Shown: positions 7,599 to 17,464, counted from the first letter of the stretch. The stretch: 61,151 bases of DNA from Vicinamibacterales bacterium (GCA_937766455.1 CALLXD010000003.1:1-61151), one strand, 5' to 3'. Notes: a model not told the origin generated them from the sequence alone. Numbers and translations are program-made.

Positions 7599-8504
7599 AT
7601 GGACATTCGACGCACTGTGGTCATCGCTCCGGCAGCTCTGGCGTGCGCGGTCTCGCTAGGCTGCGAGTTGGGGTTCGAGAACGCCGACGCCCCTGCGGCC
7701 ACGACCGAGGCGGCGCCACCGTTGACGACGCCCCTCACCACCGCCCTCCCCCCGACCGAGGCCACCGCGCCGGAGCGATTGAACCACTCGCCGCGTCATG
7801 GCGAATGGGTCGACATTGCGCTCCCAGGTAGCAACGTGCCGGTCAGCACCTGGGTGATGTATCCAGAGCGTGCCGGTCCCGCACCTATCGTCCTCGTGAT
7901 TCACGAGATCTTCGGGCTGACCGATTGGGTCCGAGGCGTGGCGGACCAGTTCGCGGCCGAGGGATTCATCGCAATCGCCCCGGACCTGCTCTCCGGAATG
8001 GGTCCGAACGATGGCGGGACCGCATCGCTAGGCGAGCGGGACAATGTCGTCGCCACCATCCGGACACTGGAACCCGACGAACGCGCCCGGCGTTTGGACG
8101 CCGTCCGCGCCTATGCCCTCGAGATCCCCGCCGGGAGCGGCCGTATTGGCGTCGTTGGTTTTTGCTGGGGCGGGACGTCCAGTTTCGCGTATGCCACCGC
8201 CCAGCCTGAACTCGACGCCGCCGTCGTGTACTACGGGACGTCGCCCGAGGCGCCGGGCGCGTTCGCGCGCATCACCGCGCCCGTGCTCGGTCACTACGGC
8301 GAGGACGACGAGCGGGTCAATGCGACCATTCCACGCGCCGAGGCCGCGATGGCCGACGGACAGTCGTTCGAGCCACACATCTACCCCGGCGCTGGACACG
8401 GATTTCTGCGGGCCCAAGACGGCCGCGCGGGCGCGAACCTGCGGGCCGCGGAACAGGCGTGGCCTCTCACGCTGGCCTTCTTCCGCGAGCACTTGGAAGA
8501 ATGA
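7599..8504 (+). CDS. dienelactone hydrolase family lipoprotein
   Basis: Alpha/beta hydrolase of the DLH family, 301 aa. The N-terminus has a hydrophobic segment and a lipobox-like 'SLGC' (Cys22), then a low-complexity Ala/Thr/Pro linker to about residue 60, so it is probably membrane-anchored outside the cytoplasm. Nucleophile Cys189 in 'GFCWGG', Asp236/237 in 'GEDDERV' and His267 in 'GAGHGF' form the expected Cys-Asp-His triad. Substrate unknown; the family hydrolyses dienelactones and related esters. It ends 26 bp from the convergent DUF423 gene. Confidence 0.9.
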   Translation: MDIRRTVVIAPAALACAVSLGCELGFENADAPAATTEAAPPLTTPLTTALPPTEATAPERLNHSPRHGEWVDIALPGSNVPVSTWVMYPERAGPAPIVLVIHEIFGLTDWVRGVADQFAAEGFIAIAPDLLSGMGPNDGGTASLGERDNVVATIRTLEPDERARRLDAVRAYALEIPAGSGRIGVVGFCWGGTSSFAYATAQPELDAAVVYYGTSPEAPGAFARITAPVLGHYGEDDERVNATIPRAEAAMADGQSFEPHIYPGAGHGFLRAQDGRAGANLRAAEQAWPLTLAFFREHLEE

Positions 8505-8530
8505 CCCTCGTCGGAATGCGGGGGCGGTCG

Positions 8531-8905
8531 CTAGGAGCCAGCGCGCAGAGCGCCGACCGCCAGTGCAATCCATCCGGCGATGAGGCAGAGACCGCCGATG
8601 GGCGTGATGGCGCCCAGCCAACGGATCCCGGTGACGGCCAGGAGATAGAGGCTGCCCGAAAAGATCGCGATCCCGGCCACAAACAACCAGCCGGCCGACC
8701 CGGTCCACGCGTTCGGCCAGCGCGAGGTCGCCCAGGCCACAGCCAAAAGCCCGAGAGCGTGGGTCAAGTGATACCGAACCCCTGTCTCGTACACCGCCAA
8801 CATGTCGACCGTGAGTCGATCGCGGAGGCCGTGTGCGCCAAACGCCCCCAACAAGACTCCGAGCCCACACAACGCCGCCCCCGTCGCGAACCATCCTGCC
8901 ACCAT
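8531..8905 (-). CDS. DUF423 family small membrane protein (YgdD-like)
   Basis: 124 aa with four predicted helices. Family motifs: 'GLGVLLGAFGAHGLRD' near the N-terminus, 'YETGVRYHLTHALGLL' and 'FSGSLYLLAVTG...GAITPIGG'. Function unknown in the family. Start ATG 8905 is supported by a TATGAT box 8 nt upstream and no Shine-Dalgarno, suggesting a leaderless mRNA. Confidence 0.93.
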   Translation of the reverse strand: MVAGWFATGAALCGLGVLLGAFGAHGLRDRLTVDMLAVYETGVRYHLTHALGLLAVAWATSRWPNAWTGSAGWLFVAGIAIFSGSLYLLAVTGIRWLGAITPIGGLCLIAGWIALAVGALRAGS

Positions 8906-8913
8906 GATTCGGT

Positions 8914-8919
8914 ATCATA
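8914..8919 (-). promoter_or_regulatory. -10 box TATGAT of the DUF423 gene
   Basis: The minus strand reads TATGAT with 8 bases to the ATG at 8905. Transcription starting about 7 nt downstream would begin at or next to the start codon. No clear -35 at 17 bp. Inferred from sequence only. Confidence 0.45.
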
Positions 8920-9112
8920 CCGGGGCCGAGCGCCCCGCGGCCGCAATTCGCGTCTCGCCGGTAGCAAATTCGCGTCTCGCGGTAGCACATTCACGTGAGC
9001 GAATCGTCGCCCCACGATCGAGCGATGCGGGCCGGCCCGACCGCCGTGCCGGAAGGCAACGCCGTCTCGACACCGCCAGAGCATCCGCAGTCGGAGTAGT
9101 CTAGAGGAGCGA

Positions 9113-9607
9113 ATGTCGGCCGCTCTTCTGGTGCTGTCCGTCGTCGGAGTGATGTTTTTCGGGGGCAAGATGCTCGCGAATCCGACGGACTGGCTCCCGA
9201 ACGCGCTCGGCATCATCGGCTGTCTCGTTCTTTGGACGCGCACTAGCACGACCCGTCAGGCACCTCGCGATATGTCTTCCATAGCTTCCCTGCACGAAAT
9301 CAACGACCGGCACACGCTCGACGAGGCGCTGGCCAGCGACCACGCCGTCCTCTACAAGCACAGCACGCGGTGCCCGGTGTCGTCCTACGTCATCAGAGAG
9401 GTGCACCAGTTTGCCGAGGCCCACCCCGACTGGGACATCTACATCCTCAAGGTAGTCGAGCGACGCGCGCTGTCAAACGCCGTGGCCGATGAGCTCGGGG
9501 TCACGCACCAGTCGCCCCAGGCGTTTGTGATCAAGCAAGGCGCCTGCGTCTGGCATGCGTCCCACTCAGACATCACCGAGGAACGGCTCGACGCACAGGC
9601 GGCCTGA
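9113..9607 (+). CDS. ytxJ: YtxJ-type monothiol bacilliredoxin with N-terminal membrane segment
   Basis: The C-terminal about 110 aa match YtxJ/BrxC-type bacilliredoxins: 'LYKHSTRCPVSS' with the redox Cys, 'VHQFAEAHPDWDIYILKVVE' and 'HQSPQAFVIKQG'. These reduce protein-bacillithiol mixed disulphides. The frame extends upstream to ATG 9113, preceded by a good Shine-Dalgarno (GAGGAG). This adds about 53 residues with two hydrophobic stretches ('ALLVLSVVGVMFFGG' and 'ALGIIGCLVLW'). The family's usual start would be ATG 9272, which has no clear ribosome site. Either this is a membrane-anchored form, or a small membrane-protein gene lies upstream in the same frame. Confidence 0.82.
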   Translation: MSAALLVLSVVGVMFFGGKMLANPTDWLPNALGIIGCLVLWTRTSTTRQAPRDMSSIASLHEINDRHTLDEALASDHAVLYKHSTRCPVSSYVIREVHQFAEAHPDWDIYILKVVERRALSNAVADELGVTHQSPQAFVIKQGACVWHASHSDITEERLDAQAA

Positions 9608-9627
9608 GGGCCGAACAGGACATCAAC

Positions 9628-9987
9628 ATGTCAAACGACACGCCGGAAGCACCGGCCGATACCGCCGCACTCGGCGCCGTCGCGACGGCGCGCTTCTTTG
9701 TGGGACAGTGTGTGCAGCACAAGAAGTTCGACTACCGGGGCGTCGTATTCGACGCCGACGCCACGTTCCGAGGCACGGACGAATGGTATGAGAAAGTGGC
9801 CCGGTCCCGGCCTCCCCGAGATCAACCGTGGTATCACGTCCTCGTCCATCGGGGAACCCATACGACCTACGTGGCGGAACGACATCTCGAAGCGGATGGG
9901 GGTGGCCCGATCGAACACCCGTTGGTTGGACAGTTCTTCGACCAATTCCGCGACGGCCGGTACGGCGTGAAGGGCGGGGTGCAGTAG
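9628..9987 (+). CDS. hspQ: HspQ / YccV-like heat-shock protein
   Basis: 119 aa with a single YccV-like domain: 'FFVGQCVQHKKFDYRGVVFDAD', 'PWYHVLVH', 'TTYVAERHLE' and 'IEHPLVGQFFDQF'. HspQ in E. coli is a small heat-shock protein that modulates Lon specificity and was first described as binding hemimethylated DNA. It follows the bacilliredoxin by 20 bp, so both may form a stress operon. The N-terminal about 20 residues are Ala/Asp-rich linker. Confidence 0.9.
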   Translation: MSNDTPEAPADTAALGAVATARFFVGQCVQHKKFDYRGVVFDADATFRGTDEWYEKVARSRPPRDQPWYHVLVHRGTHTTYVAERHLEADGGGPIEHPLVGQFFDQFRDGRYGVKGGVQ

Positions 9988-9997
9988 GCGACCAGCC

Positions 9998-12685
9998 TTA
10001 CCTGGCTGTCCAGACGGTGGTCTTGACGGCGAAAATATTGTCTCCGTTCGCGGTCAGCGACTCGAACAGGTCGCCGAATCCCACGTGAGCACCTTGCGAC
10101 TCCCGACTTTCCCGGTTCTGCTGCCACACCACGAACAGCGTGCTCCCCGGACGCCATTCCCAGCGCAGGACAACATTGCTCCGAAACGACCGCACATTGA
10201 AATCTCGATTCGCCAGACCGAAGGTGTCCGCCCCGTCGGTCACCTGGTAGCTCCCGTCTTCCAAACGCACGATGCTGGTGCCATCCAATCCATAGACCCG
10301 CAGGTCCCGTGCACCGGGCACCAGCGTCTCGCCGAAGGCCAGATAGCGTCCTCTCGCCGCGAACGGCTCCGCGTAGACGTCAAGCGTCAGATCCGGCTTG
10401 AATGTGTAGCTGGCGCGAAACTGTGTTGAGAGCGTCGTGCGGTCGGGAAATCCGAACACATAGCGGTTCCCAAACGTTTCAGGTCGGCCGCCTGGCACCG
10501 TGGTCAGATACTGCCGGTTGATCGGCCCGCTGAAGGTGCCGCGGGTACCACGCTCGTTGCGGTAGTCTGGCTGGACCGACACCTCGAGAGACGGCGTCGG
10601 ACGTGCCGACAACGACGCGCCAACCCGCCAGGTATAGTCGCCCATTTCGTTCGACTGATAGGCCGCCTGGCCGCTCCACTGGGTTTGGGAGCCGGCGCGG
10701 TTCTTCAGCGACCAGCGGGCGCCCCACCCGAGCGGCACGCCCATAACCGGCCCGCCCCGCGTGAGCTGGGCGTCGAATCCACGCAAGTACCGGGTCAGAC
10801 TGAGTGACGTGGACCAGAAATTGAGAAACGTCGCATTCGCATTGACGCCCACGTTGTATCGGTTACCGAGGGTCCGATCGTAGTAGGAGTAGTGCAGGAT
10901 GTTGGGGCCAACCGAATAGGCTCTCAGAAAGCGCCCGGGCACGGTTTCCCGATAATTCAGCTGGGCCCGCCAGGTGTAGTCGCCGGCAAAGTTCAGCCGT
11001 CCAAAATCGCTCGGCTCGAACTCCGGCGACTCAATCATCACACTGGCGTTCCAGAGCCAATGCCGGCCGGATAATTTATTGATACGACCGGTCACCTACC
11101 CGCCGTCGAGCGCGCGGCGGGACACGTCCAGCAGCGGGACTGGCAAGTCGATCCGCTGAAACAAGTGGGAATTCCGCTGCTGAAAGCCGGTAATCGCGTC
11201 CGCTTCCCCATCGACATGCGTGAATCCGACGTTGAAGGATGCCTCGTAGCCCTGGTCGGCGAAGCGGATTCGCGTGTCGGCGCCCGCGGTCACCGCGTTG
11301 CGACTGAGGACCGATGCGAGCGGATCATCTGCCGCCATGCCGCGATGCAGTATGGTCAGGTGACCGCCGACTGTCGACCCCTGGTCGCCGACCTGCTGGA
11401 TAATGCGCGCCACACCCCAGCCGGAGCGAGGCACGACCTGCGTGCGACCCAGCACGCCGTCCGTTGACGTACGAGCCGACTCGGCGTCGGTGATGGCGGC
11501 GAGCAGACCGACCGATGTGTCGGAAGACAGACGTCCGGTCAGCTTGGCCGCCGCGAGGATGGTCGCGGTATCGGGGCGGTCGACGTAGTCCCCCTCCGCC
11601 GGCCCGGTCGGCCGCGCACCGATGCGCCGGGAGTAGTAATAGTTGCCGGTGCCCGCCGTAAGTACGTCATTGCCTTCGAGAAAGAAGGGCCGCCGTTCGG
11701 AGAAAATCGTCTCGAACACGGTCAGGTTGACTTCGGCTGGATCGGCCTCGATTTGACCAAAATCGGGATTGAATGCCACGTCCAGCGTGAGGTTCGAGCC
11801 GACTCCGTACTTCACGTCGGCTCCAGCCCGCCCGGCGAGATTCTTCCCGTCGTCGAACGGGTGGTTCGGGTCGCGATCGCCGGTCACCCGCGCAGAGCCA
11901 GACACGTAGGGCAGCAGCTCGAGGCGCAATCGCGGTTCGATGGAGTCGAGGCCGCGGAGATCGCCGAAACGCGATGCCCACCCGCTCTCGGTGCGGCGCA
12001 CGAGGGACCAGACGTTCTCCTCGTTCTGCGCCGGAATGTCACGCTTGATGTTCAGGCCGAACACCTGTTCGTCTCGGGCGTTGAAGCGTAGTTGGGAAAA
12101 CGGCAGCCAGAGTTCCGCCGTCCAGCCCTCGTCAGTCCTGACCGTACGCGCCTGCCAGACGGGGTTGTACTCGAGGTCGCGATTCCGCTCGTCGTCGCGC
12201 GCGTGGAAATGATCGAGCCGCACTCCGGCCGCGGTCACACCGAACATGTATGCGGTCCGACGGTCGAGATACGTATCGAGCTCGATCTGCAGCGACTCGG
12301 CCAACCCACTATCGTCTCTGCGACTCAGAGGCGCCTGTACCGGCGCGGCACTGAACATCCGCGCCCCGACGTACAACGCGCTGGCGTCGTAGACAAACCT
12401 CACTTCCATACGGTCGGTGGGTTGTGCTCCTTCGTCTGGCTCCGCCTGGATGAAGTCGGTGACCGGCGCCGCGGTACTCCAAATCGCTTCGTCCAGCGTC
12501 CCGTCGACCCGAATAGCGCCGTCGGCCACGCGCACGGCTCTGGCCTCTGGCCTGGCCGGGGGCTGCGCCTCGGCCGCAGTGATGGGGGAGACGACGACGA
12601 TAGCCAACATGGCGAGCCAGGGGCGGCGGCCGGTCGGTCGGTGGCCACCGGGGCTCGCGGGAGTGCGGACATCGACACCGGACAT
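9998..12685 (-). pseudogene. DUF5916 / CBM9-like outer-membrane protein with an in-frame TAG
   Basis: Signal peptide ('LAMLAIVVVSPITAAEAQ'), then a CBM9-like beta-sandwich ('IRVDGTLDEAIWSTAAPVTDF', 'VRFVYDASALYVGARM'), then a DUF5916 beta-barrel part with many aromatic/charged strands ('FGLNIKRDI', 'FFLEGNDVL', 'SGRHWLWNAS', 'LFVVWQQNRE'). The frame is broken only by TAG at 11096-11098 and continues at once ('VTGRINKLSGRHW'). The stop follows 'ALDGG', where a Trp TGG to TAG change would explain it. Start ATG 12685 gives the signal peptide; the frame extends further upstream. This family is abundant in Acidobacteriota and its function is unknown; it is probably an outer-membrane barrel. It may be read through, decayed, or a base-call error. 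Confidence 0.82.
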
Positions 12686-12795
12686 AATTGAGAAGGATGG
12701 GCTGTGACCGACAGACCAATACGTGAACAGGAATCGAATCTTACCTGCTCGACGCGCCCTTTGAGAAACGCGCAGCACCACCTGCAGGGACGGCT

Positions 12796-12816
12796 CTTAT
12801 CAGTGGTCCTGATAAG
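12796..12816. promoter_or_regulatory. perfect 8-bp inverted repeat abutting the GH/GT2 gene start
   Basis: CTTATCAG at 12796-12803 and CTGATAAG at 12809-12816 are perfect arms around a 5-base loop, directly before ATG 12817 and in the divergent gap with the DUF5916 gene. It could be a repressor or activator operator, or an RNA hairpin controlling initiation. If translation begins at ATG 12859 it lies in the leader or promoter. Symmetry is seen; function is inferred. Confidence 0.55.
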
Positions 12817-15507
12817 ATGTCACATAGGCGGTCCAGCCCCGGCCCCGCGACAGCTCCAATGACACGCGTAGCCATCGACGGCAAGTTTCTTCGGCTCGAC
12901 GATGAGCGCTTCCTTGTCTCGGGGGCCTCCTATGGCACGTTTGCGCCTGATGCCGACGGCCTGCAGTTTCCCAGTCTCGACCGCATGGTGTCCGATTTCG
13001 CCGCCATGGCGACGGCCGGGATCAACACGGTCCGCACCTACACGCCGCCGACGGAATCGTTGCTCGATGCGGCGGCAAGCCAGGGCCTAAAAGTCATGGC
13101 TGGCTTGTCTTGGCCGCAACACCTCCCGTTTCTGGACGATCGGCGTACCCCGCGGCGCATTCGGCACGACGCCGTACGACAGGTGAAACGGCTGGCCGCG
13201 CATCCCGCCATCCTGATGGTCGCGGTCGGCAACGAGATCCCGGGCAGTCTTGTCCGCTGGCACGGACACCATCGGGTGGAGCGGTTCCTGTCGACCCTGT
13301 ACGACGACGTGAAGGCGGCCGCGCCCGACTGTCTCTTCAGCTATGTGAATTACCCGCCCACCGAGTTTCTCCACCTCGAGTGCTTCGACCTCTGCGCGTT
13401 CAACGTCTACCTCCATCAAGAACCGTCGCTACGCGCGTATCTGGCCCGGCTGCAGCACATCGCCGGGCACCGGCCCTTGCTGCTCGCCGAAGCGGGCGCC
13501 GATTCTCAGCGGGAGGGACAGGACGGCCAGGCACGGATTACCGCGACCCACCTGCAGTGCGCGTTTGAAGAAGGCGCGTGTGGAGCGATCGCCTACGCCT
13601 GGACCGACGAGTGGTGGCGCGGCGGGCACCAGGTGGACGATTGGTCGTTTGGACTTGTCGACGCCGACCGGAACCCGAAGCCGGCCCTGGCGGCGGTCAG
13701 TCAGGTCTTTCGGGACGCTCCGTTTTCGCCGACGCAGTCAGCCGAGTGGCCCGAGGTCTCCGTCGTCGTGTGCGCCTACGACGCCGCAGACACCATCGAC
13801 GAGTGCCTGACGTCGCTTGCCGCGCTGACCTATCCGCGAACCCAGCTCATTGTCATCAATGACGGATCGCGTGACGACACCTCGGCCATTGCCCGCCGAC
13901 ACCCCGGGGTGTTGGTCATCGACCTCCTGAATGGGGGGCTGAGCGCCGCTCGCAACGCCGGTCTGGCGGCGGCCACGGGCACCATCGTGGCCTACACCGA
14001 CGCCGACTGCCGGGTGGACCGAGACTGGTTGACCTACCTGGTCCAACCGCTCCTGCACTCAGACGCCGTCGGCGCAGGCGGACCGAACGTCGTGCCGGCG
14101 GATGACCCCTGGGTGGCGCAGTGCGTCGCGCGCGCCCCGGGTGGGCCGACCCACGTCATGCTGGACGATCGCACGGCCGAGCATGTCCCCGGGTGCAACA
14201 TGGCGTTTCTCCGTGAGTCGCTGCTCGCCATCGACGGGTTCAACCCCGTGTATTTGCGCGCAGGCGACGACGTCGACATCTGCTGGCGACTGCAGGCGCG
14301 GGGTCTGCGCATCGGGTTTGCCCCAGCCGCACTCGTCTGGCACCGCCACCGCCACCGCGTTCGGGCCTTCTGGCGACAGCAGGTCGGCTACGGCGAAGGG
14401 GAAACGTGGCTCGACGCGCACCACCCCGAGAAGTTCCTGGCGGGACACATGGTGTGGCACGGCCGTATCTACAGCTCACTGCCGTTCCTGCGCGCGGCAG
14501 AGCGCCGCGTCAATACCGGCGTGTGGGGCACGGCCGCGTTTCCGTCTGTCTACAGCACCCGGTCCCGTCCTTGGCAATATCTCCCGCATACGCCAGCCTG
14601 GGCGGGGGCCACGCTCGCGCTGCTGCTTGTCGGGACGATCGGCCCGCTGGCCGGGATGGATGCCGCCTGGCTCCCGCTAGTCGCGGGCGTCCTCGCGCTC
14701 CTGGTCACGTTGGTGCGATGCGGGCAGTTTGCGGCGCGGTCGGATCTCATCGGCCTGCCTCGCGTCTGGCACCTGCCGGCAGCGCCCAGTCGCTGGCTCT
14801 ATAGAGCGGTCATCGCGTGGATGCATGTGATCCAACCGCTGGCTCGCTCTCGCGGACGGTTCCGCGGGCTGTCGCAGCCCGAAGCGGTCGCGCCCCAGCA
14901 TGTCACCAGGCACCCGTGGAAAACGCCCATGCCAGGGCCACGCGACGCCGTGTCGGCCGCGCGACTCGTGACTCGAGGCGGCGCCGAACGCGCATTCTGG
15001 AGTGAGTCCTGGGCGTCGCAGCCGACGCTGCTCAGCGAACTGGTCGGCGTCCTCCGCGCGTCGCGTCCCGCGCCCCGTGTGGATGTCGACGACGGCTGGC
15101 GACCGGACCGCGACCTGAGCCTGGTTATCGGGCGCTGGGGGTGGCTCCAGGTCGGGATGTTGGTCGAGGAGCACGCCGGCGGCGCCTGCTTGTGTCGCGT
15201 GCGAACGCGTTTGCGTCCGAGCTTCAACGGCACCCTTCGCGGACTCGCCTTGGCGGCCGTTGTGGTGGGAGGTACCGCGGCATCGCTGGCGCTCTACACG
15301 CCGCCCGCCGGAGTGCTGGTCGCGGCGCTGGCCTGCGTCGCCATCGCGACCCGAACCGCTTGGCAGACCATACGAGCGAACGCCGTGCTGGACCATGCGC
15401 TGACCCACGTCACGACCGCGGCCGGGTTCATCCGGCTGCCGTTGTCACCGGAGACGGCGCCGGCACCGTCCACGGCCGAATTCCCAGTGTCCGATCTGGA
15501 TCATTAG
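12817..15507 (+). CDS. GH-A-type glycosidase / GT2 glycosyltransferase fusion, membrane-anchored
   Basis: 896 aa, two enzymatic halves. Residues about 15-300 form a GH clan A-like TIM barrel ('GINTVRTYTPP', 'AVGNEIPG' with Glu140 as likely acid/base, 'LLLAEAGAD' with Glu225 as likely nucleophile). Residues about 311-560 are a GT2 glycosyltransferase ('VSVVVCAYDAADTI', 'VINDGSRDDT', DAD at 395-397, 'GCNMAFLRE', 'GDDVDICWR'). Hydrophobic helices at about 600-660 and 800-850 anchor the C-terminal part. ATG 12817 is the long start; ATG 12859 ('MTRVAIDGKF') is equally plausible and nearer the domain. First gene of a co-directional glycoside locus with an ABC exporter. Substrates unknown. Confidence 0.88.
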   Translation: MSHRRSSPGPATAPMTRVAIDGKFLRLDDERFLVSGASYGTFAPDADGLQFPSLDRMVSDFAAMATAGINTVRTYTPPTESLLDAAASQGLKVMAGLSWPQHLPFLDDRRTPRRIRHDAVRQVKRLAAHPAILMVAVGNEIPGSLVRWHGHHRVERFLSTLYDDVKAAAPDCLFSYVNYPPTEFLHLECFDLCAFNVYLHQEPSLRAYLARLQHIAGHRPLLLAEAGADSQREGQDGQARITATHLQCAFEEGACGAIAYAWTDEWWRGGHQVDDWSFGLVDADRNPKPALAAVSQVFRDAPFSPTQSAEWPEVSVVVCAYDAADTIDECLTSLAALTYPRTQLIVINDGSRDDTSAIARRHPGVLVIDLLNGGLSAARNAGLAAATGTIVAYTDADCRVDRDWLTYLVQPLLHSDAVGAGGPNVVPADDPWVAQCVARAPGGPTHVMLDDRTAEHVPGCNMAFLRESLLAIDGFNPVYLRAGDDVDICWRLQARGLRIGFAPAALVWHRHRHRVRAFWRQQVGYGEGETWLDAHHPEKFLAGHMVWHGRIYSSLPFLRAAERRVNTGVWGTAAFPSVYSTRSRPWQYLPHTPAWAGATLALLLVGTIGPLAGMDAAWLPLVAGVLALLVTLVRCGQFAARSDLIGLPRVWHLPAAPSRWLYRAVIAWMHVIQPLARSRGRFRGLSQPEAVAPQHVTRHPWKTPMPGPRDAVSAARLVTRGGAERAFWSESWASQPTLLSELVGVLRASRPAPRVDVDDGWRPDRDLSLVIGRWGWLQVGMLVEEHAGGACLCRVRTRLRPSFNGTLRGLALAAVVVGGTAASLALYTPPAGVLVAALACVAIATRTAWQTIRANAVLDHALTHVTTAAGFIRLPLSPETAPAPSTAEFPVSDLDH

Positions 15508-15574
15508 TAGCCACGGTCGTGATTCGGCCACCGCGTCGGACTTGCCGCGCACGCACCTACCGCGCGCCGCGCAC

Positions 15575-17464
15575 ATGACAATTCCCCGAACCCACACACC
15601 CGTCGTGACCCTCCTCTCCTGGACCCTGTCGTTCCTACGGCCCTATCGCGGTCGCTCGACCGCCGTCGTCGCCTTGACGCTGATCGAGATCGGCCTGGCC
15701 GCCCTGGCTCCCTGGCCCTTGAAGCTGGTTGTCGACACGGTGTTCGGGGACATTCCGTTTCCGGGGTGGCTAGCCGCCTGGCTCCCGGGACTGGCCGGCC
15801 TCAGCCCGACCGCCGTGCTCGTGGCGATTGTGCTGGCGGGATTGCTCATTCAACTCGGGATGGAGGTGGTGCGCATGATCCACACCCAACTCCAGGTGCA
15901 GATGGGGCAACGCATCGTCTATCGGCTTAGAGAGACCCTGCTGGCTCACCTCCAGGCGCTACCCTTGCGTCACCACCTGCTGTCGCGTACGGCCGACTCG
16001 GTCTATCGGCTCGACGCCGACGCCCACTGTGTCGATGATCTGATCATCGGTGGGATCTTCCCGTTGGCGCTGGCCGCCCTCAACCTCACGGTCATGTTCG
16101 TGGTCCTGGTCTATGTGGACGCCACACTGGCCCTGCTGTCGCTCGTGGTGGCGCCGTTTCTCTATGTCTGTCTGCGGTACCATGCCGGCACGATGAGCGA
16201 CCGGGCCGAGCAGGTCAAAACGCTGGAATCGTCCCTCATCGAGCGCTCCTTCGAGATCCTGTCGTCGATTGCCGCGGTCAAGAGCTTTTCGCGCGAGCAC
16301 CACGAATTGTCGCGCTTCTCGCGGGACGGCCGCGCCACCATGGAGGCGCGCCTCACCCTCACCTGGCAAGAATCACTCTTTTCCGTAGCGGTCACGGCCA
16401 TCACGCTCGCCGGGACGGCGCTTATTCTGGCCGTGGGCGGGCTCCACGTGATCGACGGCCGTTTGACCGTCGGCACGCTGCTCGTCGTGGTCGCCTACCT
16501 GGCCGCCGTCTACGATCCCATCTCCGAGATCGCCCGGACGACCGGTCTGCTGCAGCAGGCAGTGGTCAGCGCCCGTCGGGTCCGGGAGATCCTGGCGCTG
16601 CCCCCTGAGGTACTGGATGCACCCGGCGCGGTCGACCCGTCCTCGGTGAAAGGGCATATACGTTTCGAGCACGTCAGCTTCAGCTACGACGACACCCGCA
16701 CGGTGCTCGACGACGTCAGCTTTGAAGCCCGTCCGGGTGAACTCGTGGCCGTTGTCGGCTTGACCGGCGCCGGCAAGACCACGCTGGTCAACCTGATTCC
16801 CCGTTTTTTCGAGCCACGGGATGGACGCGTCCTCATTGATGACACCGATATTGCCCGCTTTGCCCTTGGGTCCCTCCGAGACCAGATCGCCCTGGTCCCG
16901 CAGACCCCGGTGCTGTTCGCCGGCACGATCGCGGACAACATCCGCTACGGACGACTGGACGCCACCGACGCCGAGGTGGCGGAGGCCGCCCGCGCCGCGC
17001 ACGTCGACGTCTTCGTGCGGCGGCTGCCGGATGGCTACGACACCCCCGTGGCCGAGGGGGGAGCCACGCTGTCGGGCGGAGAGCGACAACGACTGGGTAT
17101 CGCGCGGGCACTGCTCAAGCACGCACCCATTCTGATTCTGGACGAACCCACCTCTGCCATTGACGCCATCTCAGAGGAAGCGGTGTTTGACGCGCTCCGC
17201 CAATTGCGCGGGCGTCACACCACGCTCGTCATCGCGCACCGGCTGTCCACGATTCGTGACGCCAGCCGCATCCTGGTTCTACACGAGGGGCGACTGGTGG
17301 CGCAGGGTCCCCACGAAGCGCTGCTGGCGACGAGTCCACTCTACCGACGGATGTGCGCACGCCTGTCAGTGGGCCGATCGCTCGACGAACCGGAGTCGGT
17401 GGACGAGCTGCTGCGAGAGCCCGCAGCGGCCGGGTCTCCCGCGGCCGCGAGTATCGCGAAATGA
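15575..17464 (+). CDS. ABC exporter, fused permease and ATPase (ABCB/MsbA type)
   Basis: 629 aa half-transporter. Six-helix membrane domain at about 10-310, then an ATPase with Walker A 'GLTGAGKTT', Q-loop 'LVPQTPVLF', signature 'LSGGERQR', Walker B 'ILILDEPTSAID' and H-loop 'VIAHRLST'. It is expected to dimerise and export a lipid-linked or amphipathic product. ATG 15575 is chosen over TTG 15542. Its stop overlaps the next gene's ATG (ATGA at 17461-17464), so it is translationally coupled to the glycosyltransferase. Confidence 0.95.
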   Translation: MTIPRTHTPVVTLLSWTLSFLRPYRGRSTAVVALTLIEIGLAALAPWPLKLVVDTVFGDIPFPGWLAAWLPGLAGLSPTAVLVAIVLAGLLIQLGMEVVRMIHTQLQVQMGQRIVYRLRETLLAHLQALPLRHHLLSRTADSVYRLDADAHCVDDLIIGGIFPLALAALNLTVMFVVLVYVDATLALLSLVVAPFLYVCLRYHAGTMSDRAEQVKTLESSLIERSFEILSSIAAVKSFSREHHELSRFSRDGRATMEARLTLTWQESLFSVAVTAITLAGTALILAVGGLHVIDGRLTVGTLLVVVAYLAAVYDPISEIARTTGLLQQAVVSARRVREILALPPEVLDAPGAVDPSSVKGHIRFEHVSFSYDDTRTVLDDVSFEARPGELVAVVGLTGAGKTTLVNLIPRFFEPRDGRVLIDDTDIARFALGSLRDQIALVPQTPVLFAGTIADNIRYGRLDATDAEVAEAARAAHVDVFVRRLPDGYDTPVAEGGATLSGGERQRLGIARALLKHAPILILDEPTSAIDAISEEAVFDALRQLRGRHTTLVIAHRLSTIRDASRILVLHEGRLVAQGPHEALLATSPLYRRMCARLSVGRSLDEPESVDELLREPAAAGSPAAASIAK

